NCBI GenBank assembly: GCA_025360745.1
Contig: JANYBP010000043.1
Coordinates: 74,455 to 112,052, forward strand
Origin: a bacterium
GTDB lineage: Bacteria; Verrucomicrobiota; Kiritimatiellia; CAIKKV01; CAIYGI01
Length of the DNA stretch: 37,598 nucleotides
Direction of reading: 5' to 3'
The first letter of the stretch is position 1, and every line of letters begins with the position of its first letter. This document shows, in pieces, positions 23,289-31,392 of this stretch. Under the pieces are notes generated by a model, which worked only from the letters and a program-made list of their open reading frames with translations, did not search any database and was not told the DNA's origin. The position numbers and the translations under genes were made by a program.

Positions 23289-23891
23289 CTATTTCAGCGG
23301 CGTCAGGGGAGCGGCGACAGGCGGGGCGCTCGGGATCAATGGGGCATCCTTCGGGAAAGTCTTTTTGGCCCGCTCAATTACGGCAGCGGTCACATCCACC
23401 GAATCGCGTATAAAAGCCAGGCCCACGGTGCGGTCGGCAATCAGATCCAATCCGCGCTTGTCCGCTTCCGCCTGAATGGCCGGGTTCAGCCGGTCGCGGA
23501 AACCACGCAGCACCACCATGTCGTGCCCCTGCACCTCGCGCCGCACGGCATCCACCGATTCCTGGAAGGCCTGCTCGGCCGCCTTCAGATCGCCCTGCAG
23601 TTTATCCTGCTCGGCGCCGGTCGCCGTCTTCAACTTGCGGTCCAATTCGCCTTTTCTAAACTTGAAGGCGTTTTCCATGCGTTTGACCTTGGTGATCGCC
23701 GCTTCGCGCGTGGCGCGGGCGTCGTCGTTAATCGTGCGGTCGATACCCAGTCCTGTCGCCACCTTGCCCATGTCGATCACGCCAACGCGATGCGTGGGAC
23801 GCAAGACAACCAGCAACACCACCGCCGCCAGCGCCACGATAAAAACCACCTCGTAAATGCCCGCTCCCCGCCTGCCTTGCGCATCGCTCAT
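23289..23891 (-). CDS. OmpH/Skp-like periplasmic protein with N-terminal anchor
   Basis: 200 residues from ATG 23891 (MSDAQGRRGAG), chosen because AAGGAT lies 12 bases before it. Residues ~12-31 form one membrane segment (YEVVFIVALAAVVLLVVL). After it comes VGVIDMGKVATGLG, the first strand seen in OmpH/Skp chaperones, then a long charged coiled-coil (~55-130) and a final strand pattern (GLDLIADRTVGLAFIRDSVDVTAAVI) as in that family. Skp holds unfolded outer-membrane proteins. An uncleaved anchor would be unlike classical Skp. It ends in a Pro/Ala-rich tail. Divergent from rpmB. Confidence 0.7.
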   Translation of the reverse strand: MSDAQGRRGAGIYEVVFIVALAAVVLLVVLRPTHRVGVIDMGKVATGLGIDRTINDDARATREAAITKVKRMENAFKFRKGELDRKLKTATGAEQDKLQGDLKAAEQAFQESVDAVRREVQGHDMVVLRGFRDRLNPAIQAEADKRGLDLIADRTVGLAFIRDSVDVTAAVIERAKKTFPKDAPLIPSAPPVAAPLTPLK

Positions 23892-24007
23892 ATAATAGAT
23901 CCTTTCGCGCGGACTCGACACGGTCCGTTTCGCAGTCTTTTAGCACGTTTAATCCCTCGGGCAAAGACGTAAGTGAAAACCGTCGGCAATTTATCTCGCT
24001 TTTGAGC

Positions 24008-24036
24008 TTGCTTACACGGCGGGAAACAGGTAAAAG
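24008..24036 (+). promoter_or_regulatory. Weak candidate promoter for rpmB
   Basis: TTGCTT (24008-24013), a 17-base spacer and TAAAAG (24031-24036), 24 bases before the start codon. The -35 match is poor. Confidence 0.25.
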
Positions 24037-24059
24037 AATTCCCTTTTAAGGAGATATCC

Positions 24060-24311
24060 ATGTCGCGTATTTGTGATGTTTGTGGAAAGTCGCCGATGTA
24101 CGGCAACACGATCGTTCGCCACGGTTTGGCCAAGGCCAAGGGCGGCATCGGGTTGCACACGACGGGTATCAGCCGCCGCCGCTTCCTGCCGAACCTGCAA
24201 CGCGTCCGCGTCCAGGAAAACGGGCGGGTGCTGCGCAAGACCGTTTGCGCACGCTGCATCAAGGCCGGCAAGGTCGTCAAGCCGGTGGTTAAAAAAATCG
24301 TCAAGGGCTGA
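24060..24311 (+). CDS. rpmB: 50S ribosomal protein L28
   Basis: Structural protein of the large ribosomal subunit, 83 residues. The N-terminus MSRICDVCGK and later TVCARCIKAG give two CxxC pairs (Cys5, Cys8 and a second pair near residue 62), the zinc-binding form of L28. SRRRFLPNLQRVRV is the conserved rRNA-contact stretch. A strong AAGGAG (24048-24053) lies 6 bases before the ATG. A large hairpin follows the gene, so it is transcribed alone. Confidence 0.96.
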   Translation: MSRICDVCGKSPMYGNTIVRHGLAKAKGGIGLHTTGISRRRFLPNLQRVRVQENGRVLRKTVCARCIKAGKVVKPVVKKIVKG

Positions 24312-24322
24312 CGCCTGAACCA

Positions 24323-24357
24323 ATCGCAAAACCCACGTTTTGTGGGAGTTTTGCGAT
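24323..24357 (+). terminator. Terminator-like hairpin after rpmB
   Basis: ATCGCAAAAC (24323-24332) pairs with GTTTTGCGAT (24348-24357); inside, CCAC/GTGG continues the stem around a GTTTT loop with a 2-base bulge. The gene on the other strand ends at 24376, so it may serve both directions. Confidence 0.6.
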
Positions 24358-24375
24358 CGTCACTGACCGCTGGAT

Positions 24376-25374
24376 TTAATTTCCCCGGCTGCCCGCCAGT
24401 TCGGCAAGGGCTTCCCGCAAGGCCGCCTCGTCTTCGATCTGAAACAGGGCCGGAAGATCGCGCCGGTGCGGCACCAGCGCGCGCACATACTGCGGAATCC
24501 ACTTGCGAAAGAGCCGCACGCCTCCTTCCGATCCGTAGAAGGCCAGCATGCGATCGAGATGCCGCCAGAGAAATGCGATGCGCTCGGCGCGCTCGTCAAA
24601 TGGTTCCGCCAACTCGCCCGCCAGGTCGCGCGCGATCTCACGGATCAGCCATGGACGGGCCAGCGCGCCGCGTCCCACCATTAGCCCCGCACAGCCGGTC
24701 AGGGCCAGCATCTGGCGCGCCGAAGCCACGGAGACAATATCGCCGTTGCCGATCACCGGCATGCCTCGCGCGGCGGCCACGCAACACCGGATGGCTTCGA
24801 GGTCGGCGGCGCCCGTGTACGCCTGAGCCCGCGTCCGACCGTGCACGGTCACGGCGGCGACCCCCGCATCCTCCAGCCCCGGCACCATGCCCGCCGCCAC
24901 CAGCGCCGTCGCATCCCAGCCCAAACGCAGTTTGACGGTCACCGGAATTTTTACCGCCGCCCTCACCCGCGCCGCAGCGGATACGGCGGCCGCGGGCGTG
25001 CGCAACCAGCCGGCGCCCGCCCCGCCGCCTGAAATCTTGCGTTCGGGACAGCCCATGTTCAGATCGATCAGCGGCGCCCCCTGCCCCTCCAGCGCACGCG
25101 CCGCCTCGCAGAGCATCGCCACGTCGGACCCGTAAATCTGCCAGCCCAGCGGCGCGTCCTCCGCGGCCGTGGCCAGCACCTGCGCCCGGCGGCGGCCCTT
25201 GCCGCGCAAGAGACTGTGGGGATTGATCAGTTCGGTGTAAGCCATGCCGAGCCGTCCATAGGCCCGCAGGCAGAGCCGGAACGGAAGATCGGTGTAACCC
25301 GCCATCGGCGCTAGCAGCACCGGCGAGGCCAGTGTCAGCGGCCCTATTTTCAGCGGCGGTAGTTGCGGTGCCAT
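24376..25374 (-). CDS. tRNA-dihydrouridine synthase (DusB-like)
   Basis: FMN enzyme reducing uridine to dihydrouridine in tRNA D-loops. 332 residues from ATG 25374 (MAPQLPPLKIG); the frame stays open upstream but without family sequence. Seen: LLAPMAGYTDLPFR (FMN site), NMGCPERKISGGGAGAG with catalytic Cys109, VKLRLGW, VHGRTRAQAYTGAAD and VIGNGDI followed by GLMVGRGALARPWL. The C-terminal helical tRNA-binding domain is present. The gene starts 28 bases after the malic enzyme stop, so both may be one operon. Confidence 0.92.
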   Translation of the reverse strand: MAPQLPPLKIGPLTLASPVLLAPMAGYTDLPFRLCLRAYGRLGMAYTELINPHSLLRGKGRRRAQVLATAAEDAPLGWQIYGSDVAMLCEAARALEGQGAPLIDLNMGCPERKISGGGAGAGWLRTPAAAVSAAARVRAAVKIPVTVKLRLGWDATALVAAGMVPGLEDAGVAAVTVHGRTRAQAYTGAADLEAIRCCVAAARGMPVIGNGDIVSVASARQMLALTGCAGLMVGRGALARPWLIREIARDLAGELAEPFDERAERIAFLWRHLDRMLAFYGSEGGVRLFRKWIPQYVRALVPHRRDLPALFQIEDEAALREALAELAGSRGN

Positions 25375-25402
25375 CGAAGAATCTCGATAATCCCTCAATG
25401 GC

Positions 25403-26710
25403 TTAACCGGCGACAAAGTTCCTTGCCCGGTCGCGCGCCATGAGCGCGACGCGGTACGCCGCGAGATCGAACCCCGCAGGCGCCGCGCCCGAGGCCACCG
25501 CCGCCTGCGCCACCGCAAACGACACCTCCACGAAAAGCCGGCGGTCGAAGGGCTTCGGGATCACCGCACGCGCGCCGAATTCCAGCTCCGGCGCGCGGTA
25601 GACCCGTTTCACCGCCTCGGGCACAGGCTCGCGGGCCAGCGCCGCCAGGGCCTGGGCCGCCGCCTGCTTCATGGCCAGATTGACCGTGCGCGCGCCGACA
25701 TCGAGCGCGCCGCGGAAGATGTAAGGGAAACCCAGCACGTTGTTGATCTGATTCGGATAATCCGAGCGTCCGGTGGCCATCACGCAGGGCCGCTTGCCCA
25801 TGGCCGCCGCCACCACTTCGGGTTTGATTTCCGGACAGGGATTGGCCAGGGCGAAAATCGCGGGAAAGGCCGCCATGGCCAGCACATCGTCCGCCGTCAG
25901 ACAGTCGGCCACCGAGACGCCGACAAACATATCCGCTCCGCGCATTGCTTCGCCCACCGTCCGGGCTTTCGTCGCCACGGCATGCTCCCGCTTTTTTCCG
26001 CTCAAATCGGTGCGGCTCGCGCAAATTACGCCTTTCGAATCGCACATCGTCACCGCCCCCACGCCCGCGGCCTTGAGCATTTCGGTGATACGCATGCCCG
26101 CCGCGCCGGCGCCGTTGACGACGATGCGCAAGTCCTCCAGCCGCCGTTCCGCCAGCCGGGCGTAGTTGATCGCGCCCGCCAGCACGATCACCGCCGTACC
26201 CCACTGGTCGTCGTGGAAAACCGGGATCTCCAGCATCGCATCCAGTTTGTCCTCGATCTCGAAGCAGGCTGGCGCGGCGATGTCCTCCAGATTGATTCCG
26301 CCATACATCGGCGCCAGCGCGGCCACGGCATCGATCACCCGCTGCGGGTCCGTCTTGCCCGTCTCGGCGCCGCCCAGGCGGCAGCGCCCCAGCGGCGCCG
26401 GCCAGCCATCCACATCGCCAAAAGCCTTGAAAAGCACCGCCTTGCCTTCCATCACCGGAATGCTGGCGGCGGCCCCAAGATCGCCAAGGCCTAAAATGGC
26501 AGTGCCATCGGTGGCCACGGCAACCAGATTGCGCTTGGCGGTATAGGTTCCCAGCGTCTCAGGATGGCGGTGGATTTCCAGCACCGCCTCGGCCACGCCG
26601 GGCGTATAGGCCAGCGATAAGTCGTCCGGTCCGCGCAACGGCTTGGGCAAATGCAGGGCGATCTTGCCCCCGAGGTGATACTCCAGAATCGCATCGCGTT
26701 TAGACGGCAT
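25403..26710 (-). CDS. NAD(P)-dependent malic enzyme, short form
   Basis: Oxidative decarboxylation of malate to pyruvate. 435 residues from ATG 26710 (MPSKRDAILEYH), favoured by GGGGGAG 9 bases upstream over the ATG at 26752. Seen: LAYTPGVA (catalytic Tyr), VATDGTAILGLGDLG, the catalytic Lys in MEGKAVLFKAFGDVD, metal ligands in CFEIEDKLDAM and VFHDDQWGTA, and the dinucleotide motif VVNGAGAAGMRI. It lacks the phosphotransacetylase-like C-terminal domain of E. coli MaeB. Whether NAD or NADP is used cannot be read from the sequence by eye. Confidence 0.93.
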   Translation of the reverse strand: MPSKRDAILEYHLGGKIALHLPKPLRGPDDLSLAYTPGVAEAVLEIHRHPETLGTYTAKRNLVAVATDGTAILGLGDLGAAASIPVMEGKAVLFKAFGDVDGWPAPLGRCRLGGAETGKTDPQRVIDAVAALAPMYGGINLEDIAAPACFEIEDKLDAMLEIPVFHDDQWGTAVIVLAGAINYARLAERRLEDLRIVVNGAGAAGMRITEMLKAAGVGAVTMCDSKGVICASRTDLSGKKREHAVATKARTVGEAMRGADMFVGVSVADCLTADDVLAMAAFPAIFALANPCPEIKPEVVAAAMGKRPCVMATGRSDYPNQINNVLGFPYIFRGALDVGARTVNLAMKQAAAQALAALAREPVPEAVKRVYRAPELEFGARAVIPKPFDRRLFVEVSFAVAQAAVASGAAPAGFDLAAYRVALMARDRARNFVAG

Positions 26711-26853
26711 GTCAGGCACTCCCCCGGCGGGCGAAGCTCTTACCGTCTTCATGTCCGCCGTAAGGCGCCAAGCCTACGCCAGAGTTGAACCCGGACGCAA
26801 TGCAATTGTCCTGCAAATCGCGTGATTATCAGTCACATGGCAAAACAATCACA

Positions 26854-26876
26854 GGCGCAAGCGTCCCGCTTGCGCC
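26854..26876. repeat. GGCGCAAGCG-TCC-CGCTTGCGCC hairpin element, copy 2
   Basis: Perfect 10-bp stem, loop TCC, in the gap between malic enzyme and the unknown plus-strand gene. Differs from copy 1 (11248-11270) only by a compensated base pair. Confidence 0.65.
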
Positions 26877-26904
26877 ACGAACCCATCCATTCCAAACCCT
26901 GATC

Positions 26905-26933
26905 TTCCTCATAAGGGCCAGGTTTGCTATGAT
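26905..26933 (+). promoter_or_regulatory. Candidate extended -10 promoter giving a leaderless mRNA
   Basis: TGC-TATGAT (extended -10; the hexamer is at 26928-26933) with a weak TTCCTC 17 bases upstream. The expected transcript start falls at about 26940, the A of the start codon, so the message may be leaderless; no ribosome site is seen. Confidence 0.4.
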
Positions 26934-26939
26934 TCCGGC

Positions 26940-27578
26940 ATGGCGCGCCTGATCAATTCCAAGAAACCCGACCCGCCATCCGGACTTGGCGGAAAAAATT
27001 GGCTCGTCCGCACAATCCCCTACAATAACGCGGCGGCAAAATTCTGGTCGGGCCTGCTGGACGAAGTGGCCGCCGATTTTCCGCCACAGGCCGCGGTCGT
27101 TCTCAGCGCCCCCACGGGAGGCTGGCTCACGCCGGAACAATTGACGCCCGAACGGGTGGTTCAGCAGGATCTCGATAATCTATCGAACGAAGATATGCGC
27201 CAGGCCTATACCGACGCCATTTCCACCCTCGACCTGATCGGCCCGCCGCCGCAGACGACATTACGCATCCAGCTTCCCGACGAGCCCCTGCCGATGCTGA
27301 CGCAAGCACTGGAAGTGCTGGACGCGGAGATTCTTCCTTTCCTGCTTGTCTGGTTGCTGGAATGGTCCAACGCGCCGGAAGTGCTCTGGAACGAGCCCGC
27401 GGTGCATGGCCGTTTTCTGGCGGACGATCCTGTCCGCCACCTGCGCTACCGCGTGGCCTTCCACCTCTCCAACCAGCACCTCCGCGAAGGTCTCTTTCAA
27501 CGCGAGGTAACCGTATCCTTCGACCTCGAAACCCTCTCCGCCGCCACCGTGACCGCGCCTGATCGGTCGCTGGCGTGA
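26940..27578 (+). CDS. Unknown soluble protein, 212 residues
   Basis: Not recognised. No signal peptide or membrane segment is certain; a hydrophobic stretch LPFLLVWLLEW (~132-142) is probably buried. The composition (many Pro and acidic residues, PTGGWLTPEQLTPERVVQQD) is that of a cytoplasmic protein. Codon use matches the GC-rich neighbours, so it looks like a true chromosomal gene. It ends 6 bases from the convergent HDAC-like gene. Confidence 0.6.
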   Translation: MARLINSKKPDPPSGLGGKNWLVRTIPYNNAAAKFWSGLLDEVAADFPPQAAVVLSAPTGGWLTPEQLTPERVVQQDLDNLSNEDMRQAYTDAISTLDLIGPPPQTTLRIQLPDEPLPMLTQALEVLDAEILPFLLVWLLEWSNAPEVLWNEPAVHGRFLADDPVRHLRYRVAFHLSNQHLREGLFQREVTVSFDLETLSAATVTAPDRSLA

Positions 27579-27584
27579 ATGCCG

Positions 27585-28553
27585 CTATCGAGCACTTATC
27601 AGTTCCGATAGATGAGCAGCGACGCAATCGGCCAGACCTTCGGGATCGTAGCCGCCTTCCAGCACCGACACCACCCGCCCGCCGGCGTATTCACGCGCCA
27701 ACTCAAGGGTGGCGCGGGTAATTCTTCCGTAGCCTTCGGTCGTGATCGCGCACTGCGCGATGCTTTCGCCGGCGTGACCGTCAAAGCCCGCGGAGATCAG
27801 CATCAGTTCCGGACGGAATCGCGCCAGGACCGGCGCGAGTTCATCGTGCAGGGCCTTTAAGACATCCGCATCTGTCGCCCCCGCGCAGAGCGGAACATTG
27901 ATCGTGGCCCCCGCCCCCGCGCCCCCACCCCGTTCCGAACGTTCTCCTGTGCCGGGATAAAGCGGCATCTGGTGTGTGCTGAAGTAGAGCACATCAGGCT
28001 CTTCCCAAAAGATGGCTTGCGTCCCGTCGCCATGATGCGCATCCCAGTCCACGATCGCAACCCGCGCCAACCCATGCACCGAGCGCGCATAGGCCGCCCC
28101 GATGGCCACGTTGTTGAAAAAACAAAAACCCTTGGCCCCCGACCGCCAGGCATGGTGGCCGGGCGGCCGCACGGCGCAAAACGCATTGGCCGCCCGGCCT
28201 CCGAGAACGGCATCCAGCGCGGTCAATACCGCCCCGGCGGCATGACAGGCGGCGTTCCATGTTCCAGGCGAGGCGATGGTGTTTTCGTCGGCGCGAAAAA
28301 GATGCCCGCTGGCGCACTGCGTCCGCAAGTCGTCGAGGTAAAGCGGATCATGCACGAGTTCCAGCGCCGCGCGCGCGGCCGGAGCGGCATCCAGCCGCAG
28401 CAGTCGCGTATCCCAATCGGATCGATCGAGGAGCGCCAGCAGCGCCTTTAAACGCTGCACGCTCTCGGGATGCCGCCGTCCTGGCAGATGGTCCAAACAT
28501 GCCGCATGGGTTACAAGTGCGGTCGGCAGACGGCCTTCGCAAAAGACACTCAC
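27585..28553 (-). CDS. HDAC-like deacetylase (AcuC/acetylpolyamine amidohydrolase family)
   Basis: Zinc deacetylase of 322 residues acting on acetylated amines, polyamines or lysines; the substrate is unknown. Seen: HPESVQR near the start, RPPGHHAW (His-His charge relay), FCFFNNVAIGAAYA, the zinc ligands in VDWDAHHGDGTQ, the second Asp in SAGFDGHAGES, and LEGGYDPEGLA with the catalytic Tyr. Start GTG 28553 is chosen because AGGAG lies 10 bases upstream. GTG overlaps the TGA of the O-antigen-ligase-like gene as GTGA, so the enzyme is coupled to the surface-polymer operon and may deacetylate a sugar or lipid precursor (inference). Confidence 0.9.
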   Translation of the reverse strand: MSVFCEGRLPTALVTHAACLDHLPGRRHPESVQRLKALLALLDRSDWDTRLLRLDAAPAARAALELVHDPLYLDDLRTQCASGHLFRADENTIASPGTWNAACHAAGAVLTALDAVLGGRAANAFCAVRPPGHHAWRSGAKGFCFFNNVAIGAAYARSVHGLARVAIVDWDAHHGDGTQAIFWEEPDVLYFSTHQMPLYPGTGERSERGGGAGAGATINVPLCAGATDADVLKALHDELAPVLARFRPELMLISAGFDGHAGESIAQCAITTEGYGRITRATLELAREYAGGRVVSVLEGGYDPEGLADCVAAHLSELISAR

Positions 28554-29875
28554 GGTCCGGCGTCTCCTAAAACGATTTGCGGCCAAGTTGGAAAGAAATC
28601 ACCGGCGCCATCAATACGACGCACTTTCCCGGTTTCCTCCCATGCCGTAAGAAAAGAGGATTGCGAAAACTCGCCGAAAAGAACTTCGACCGGAATTTTA
28701 GCGTCAAACGCGATTCCGGCTTCCTGCGGGTCGTAGCCGGGCGAGAGCAGGATCAACCTTGAGGCGGAGGACGCAAGCCTCTGCATCTTTGCCCGATTCC
28801 TTCCTTCGGGTGAACCGGCCACGACGACTGTCGATCCCGACAAGTCATCGGGCAGATATACAAGCGACCGGACAATGCCGATACTCCGATCCGTTGGATG
28901 TTCAGCAAGGTATTTTCGCAACGATTTAGCGAAACCATAGTTGCCGAGCGTCTGTTCATCGCCGATCAGCCAGATCGAGGGAACATTTTTGCCAACGACA
29001 ACACGATTCTTCGATCCGTTGATTGCGGTTTCGCCTTTGCCGGTCGACAGAACAATCACGCAGGCGAGAATCGCTACACCCATCGGCACAAACCATGCCC
29101 CGAGTTTTGGCCACTGCATCGTCCGCCAACGATTTACAAACACCGCCGCCAGAGACAGGCCAGGAACGATCCAAAGCCAGACCGATTCCGCAACGGAACT
29201 GAAAAATGCCGCCACGCCGAAGGTCAGCCATACTCCCAACGGAACGGCTTGCCAACGGGCGGCTTTCGTCGGCAGGCAAAGCATGAATATCGTCGCCCAA
29301 GCGAATATATATAGGAATCGCAGCGGCCAGCCAAACTCCACCAACCACGTCAAATGACTGTTGACCAGCGTACGATATTGCTCGTTGTGCTGTAATGGTT
29401 GATACCACTGCATATATGCTTTTCCTGAATTTCCTCTACCCCATCCTCCCGGCGCATCAACCATCATTACAGGCGACGCCCGCCACAACTCCGCACGATT
29501 GGTAATCGAACGGTCTGTTTCGATTACACCCTGGCCGTAACGTTCGTGGGCGTTGAGGTAAAGCGCGAAGACGAGAATCGCCAGGCATGAAACACCGATT
29601 GCCTTGATTCTTGGTAACGGCCAGGGGCGAGGAATAAAGGCCACCGATGCTGTAAGTCCCACAAAGGCCGCGAGAAGGCCGCCTCGGGAGAAGGTGTGAA
29701 TAAGGCAACCCCCGAGTACAACGAAGAATCCGAGCGTTACCCAGAATCCCCCTTTTCGCAGGTACGCCAATCCCCACATGGCAACCATAAGTTCCGCAAT
29801 CAGCGCGGCGGTCTTGTTCGGGTTGCCCAATCCCCAATCCATCCGCCAGATTCCATTGAAAAATATCTCTTCCAT
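28550..29875 (-). CDS. O-antigen ligase/polymerase-like membrane protein with a C-terminal hydrolase-like domain
   Basis: 441 residues. Residues ~15-290 have about eight hydrophobic segments. The stretch from MDWGLGNPNKTAALIAE through the HTFSRGG loop to GWGRGNSGKAYMQW, then NSHLTWLVEFGWPLRFLY, resembles the Wzy_C/O-antigen ligase core; the first membrane segments usual in that family seem missing, as the protein starts at the GNPN region. Residues ~305-441 (SIWLIGDEQTLGNYGFAKSL, STVVVAGSPEG, RLILLSPGY) look like an alpha/beta hydrolase core without a visible Ser-Asp-His triad. AAAGGG precedes the ATG by 5 bases. Probable role: transfer or polymerisation of a surface glycan, with the tail as binding domain (inference). 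Confidence 0.65.
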   Translation of the reverse strand: MEEIFFNGIWRMDWGLGNPNKTAALIAELMVAMWGLAYLRKGGFWVTLGFFVVLGGCLIHTFSRGGLLAAFVGLTASVAFIPRPWPLPRIKAIGVSCLAILVFALYLNAHERYGQGVIETDRSITNRAELWRASPVMMVDAPGGWGRGNSGKAYMQWYQPLQHNEQYRTLVNSHLTWLVEFGWPLRFLYIFAWATIFMLCLPTKAARWQAVPLGVWLTFGVAAFFSSVAESVWLWIVPGLSLAAVFVNRWRTMQWPKLGAWFVPMGVAILACVIVLSTGKGETAINGSKNRVVVGKNVPSIWLIGDEQTLGNYGFAKSLRKYLAEHPTDRSIGIVRSLVYLPDDLSGSTVVVAGSPEGRNRAKMQRLASSASRLILLSPGYDPQEAGIAFDAKIPVEVLFGEFSQSSFLTAWEETGKVRRIDGAGDFFPTWPQIVLGDAGP

Positions 29876-29890
29876 GTGCCCTTTCGACGT

Positions 29891-31390
29891 TTACTTTTCC
29901 CGGTTCCATGTTTCCGCCAGTTTTTTGGTAGGCAACATCGTACGGAAATCTTTCGGAACCATCTCGACCTTCTCGAACGGGAATATCTGTTGATTCACAA
30001 TATCGCCGACGAATGCCGGAGTTCGGAATGACTCCGGCCAGGGCCGATTCGGTTGTTTGTCCAGACCCTTCCCTATATTCGAGAAAGTTTTGCTCATCCC
30101 GGTTTCTGACTTCGATTTTTCGTCGCGCACACTCAGCGCGTATTCGAAGAACTCCAGCCCCAGTTTTTCGGCGATCGGGTGGCCGGCATGCCCCAAACCG
30201 ATGATAGCCTTGTAGACGATCGGATAACCAAGTTCCTTGCAGGCGGAATAAAAGCGCAGGGAACGTTCATAGCCGACCTCGTTTTCGCCAGTCGTCAGAC
30301 ACCAAAGCACTCTATTGGCCTCTGGTGTGGGTTTGTCGAAACTGCTGGGAACATGAATGTGAACGGCCAGAAAGTACTGCGGTTGCCTCAACACCAGTCG
30401 TGCCGCGTATTGGGCCGAACCGGACATGCCCCACAGGAGGAACCCTTTGTCGGGCATGCCGTATTTACGGGACAGTTCTTCGACGCCTTTAGCCCAAGCC
30501 TTCGCAACATCGTCGAATGTTTCGTCCATCTGCCTGTTGATTTGTTTGCTCTGTTCGTCCCAATTGGCGCGGGGATTCCAGAGCGACCGAGAACCCCAGC
30601 ACAGGATTACCAGATTGTGCTTTTCCGCGAAACGCAGGATGTTTCCAACATCGTCATTGGTCTCCAGTTCCTGAAGACGCCGTTTAATCTCGCCCACGTT
30701 TCCGGCCAGAAGACACATGGCCAGGACACCGTCCGCTTTCGAGATATCCGTAACGCCTAATGGCGGACGCATGAAAAGGGTGATTTGAGGTTGTTTCTCG
30801 TTATGTGTTTTGACCACATGTTCGATCACAGGATCGTTGACGGCCACTCGTTCGATCCGTTCAGGTTTGTCAAACTGGTTCCGCTCGGGAAAGTTGAACG
30901 AAGCGGCCATGCCGCGAGGATACACGGCCGCCGCCGCGGCTTGATCGTCTCCGAATACCACGACCACCTGCCAGTCCCGCGTAACGAGAACATTCGTCGG
31001 AACCGCGAAATATAAGGTTTCCGCTTTGGTCTTGGGGAAGAATACCGGCATTGGATACGGTTGTTGGGTTCCGTGTCCAACCGGGTAAGGTTTGTCGGTT
31101 TTTTCGATGAATTTGCGTGACTGGTCGTAATAGTATGCCTTCGCGTACAGGTTGTCGGATCGCGTCTGCTCCTTGGTTTGGACCATTACTTCCAGGAACG
31201 GATGAAAGACCTGCTCTCTGGTTTTATCCGGTTTAATGACTCCCGGACGATAAATGGCAAACCCCCTCTTGGGTGGCTTGGCCACAAATTTAACCGATTG
31301 GATCGTAAAAAAGTCCAAGGCGTCGCCGGCAGCAGGAAAGGCCGTAGCCAGCCAGCAAAACGCGAGCACGCATATCTTTAAAATTCGCAT
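29891..31390 (-). CDS. Secreted alpha/beta hydrolase, large
   Basis: 499 residues from ATG 31390 (MRILKICVLAF), beginning 2 bases after the previous stop. Signal peptide residues ~1-22 (cleavage near AAG-DA). Residues ~25-200 form a beta-rich N-terminal domain without known family features. Residues ~203-440 are an alpha/beta hydrolase: nucleophile elbow GMSGS with Ser323, possible acid at Glu369/Glu371 (TGENEVG), and His401 or His404 in GLGHAGH. Probably a periplasmic or exported esterase acting on a polysaccharide substituent; the substrate is inferred from neighbours only. Confidence 0.7.
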   Translation of the reverse strand: MRILKICVLAFCWLATAFPAAGDALDFFTIQSVKFVAKPPKRGFAIYRPGVIKPDKTREQVFHPFLEVMVQTKEQTRSDNLYAKAYYYDQSRKFIEKTDKPYPVGHGTQQPYPMPVFFPKTKAETLYFAVPTNVLVTRDWQVVVVFGDDQAAAAAVYPRGMAASFNFPERNQFDKPERIERVAVNDPVIEHVVKTHNEKQPQITLFMRPPLGVTDISKADGVLAMCLLAGNVGEIKRRLQELETNDDVGNILRFAEKHNLVILCWGSRSLWNPRANWDEQSKQINRQMDETFDDVAKAWAKGVEELSRKYGMPDKGFLLWGMSGSAQYAARLVLRQPQYFLAVHIHVPSSFDKPTPEANRVLWCLTTGENEVGYERSLRFYSACKELGYPIVYKAIIGLGHAGHPIAEKLGLEFFEYALSVRDEKSKSETGMSKTFSNIGKGLDKQPNRPWPESFRTPAFVGDIVNQQIFPFEKVEMVPKDFRTMLPTKKLAETWNREK

Positions 31391-31392
31391 GA

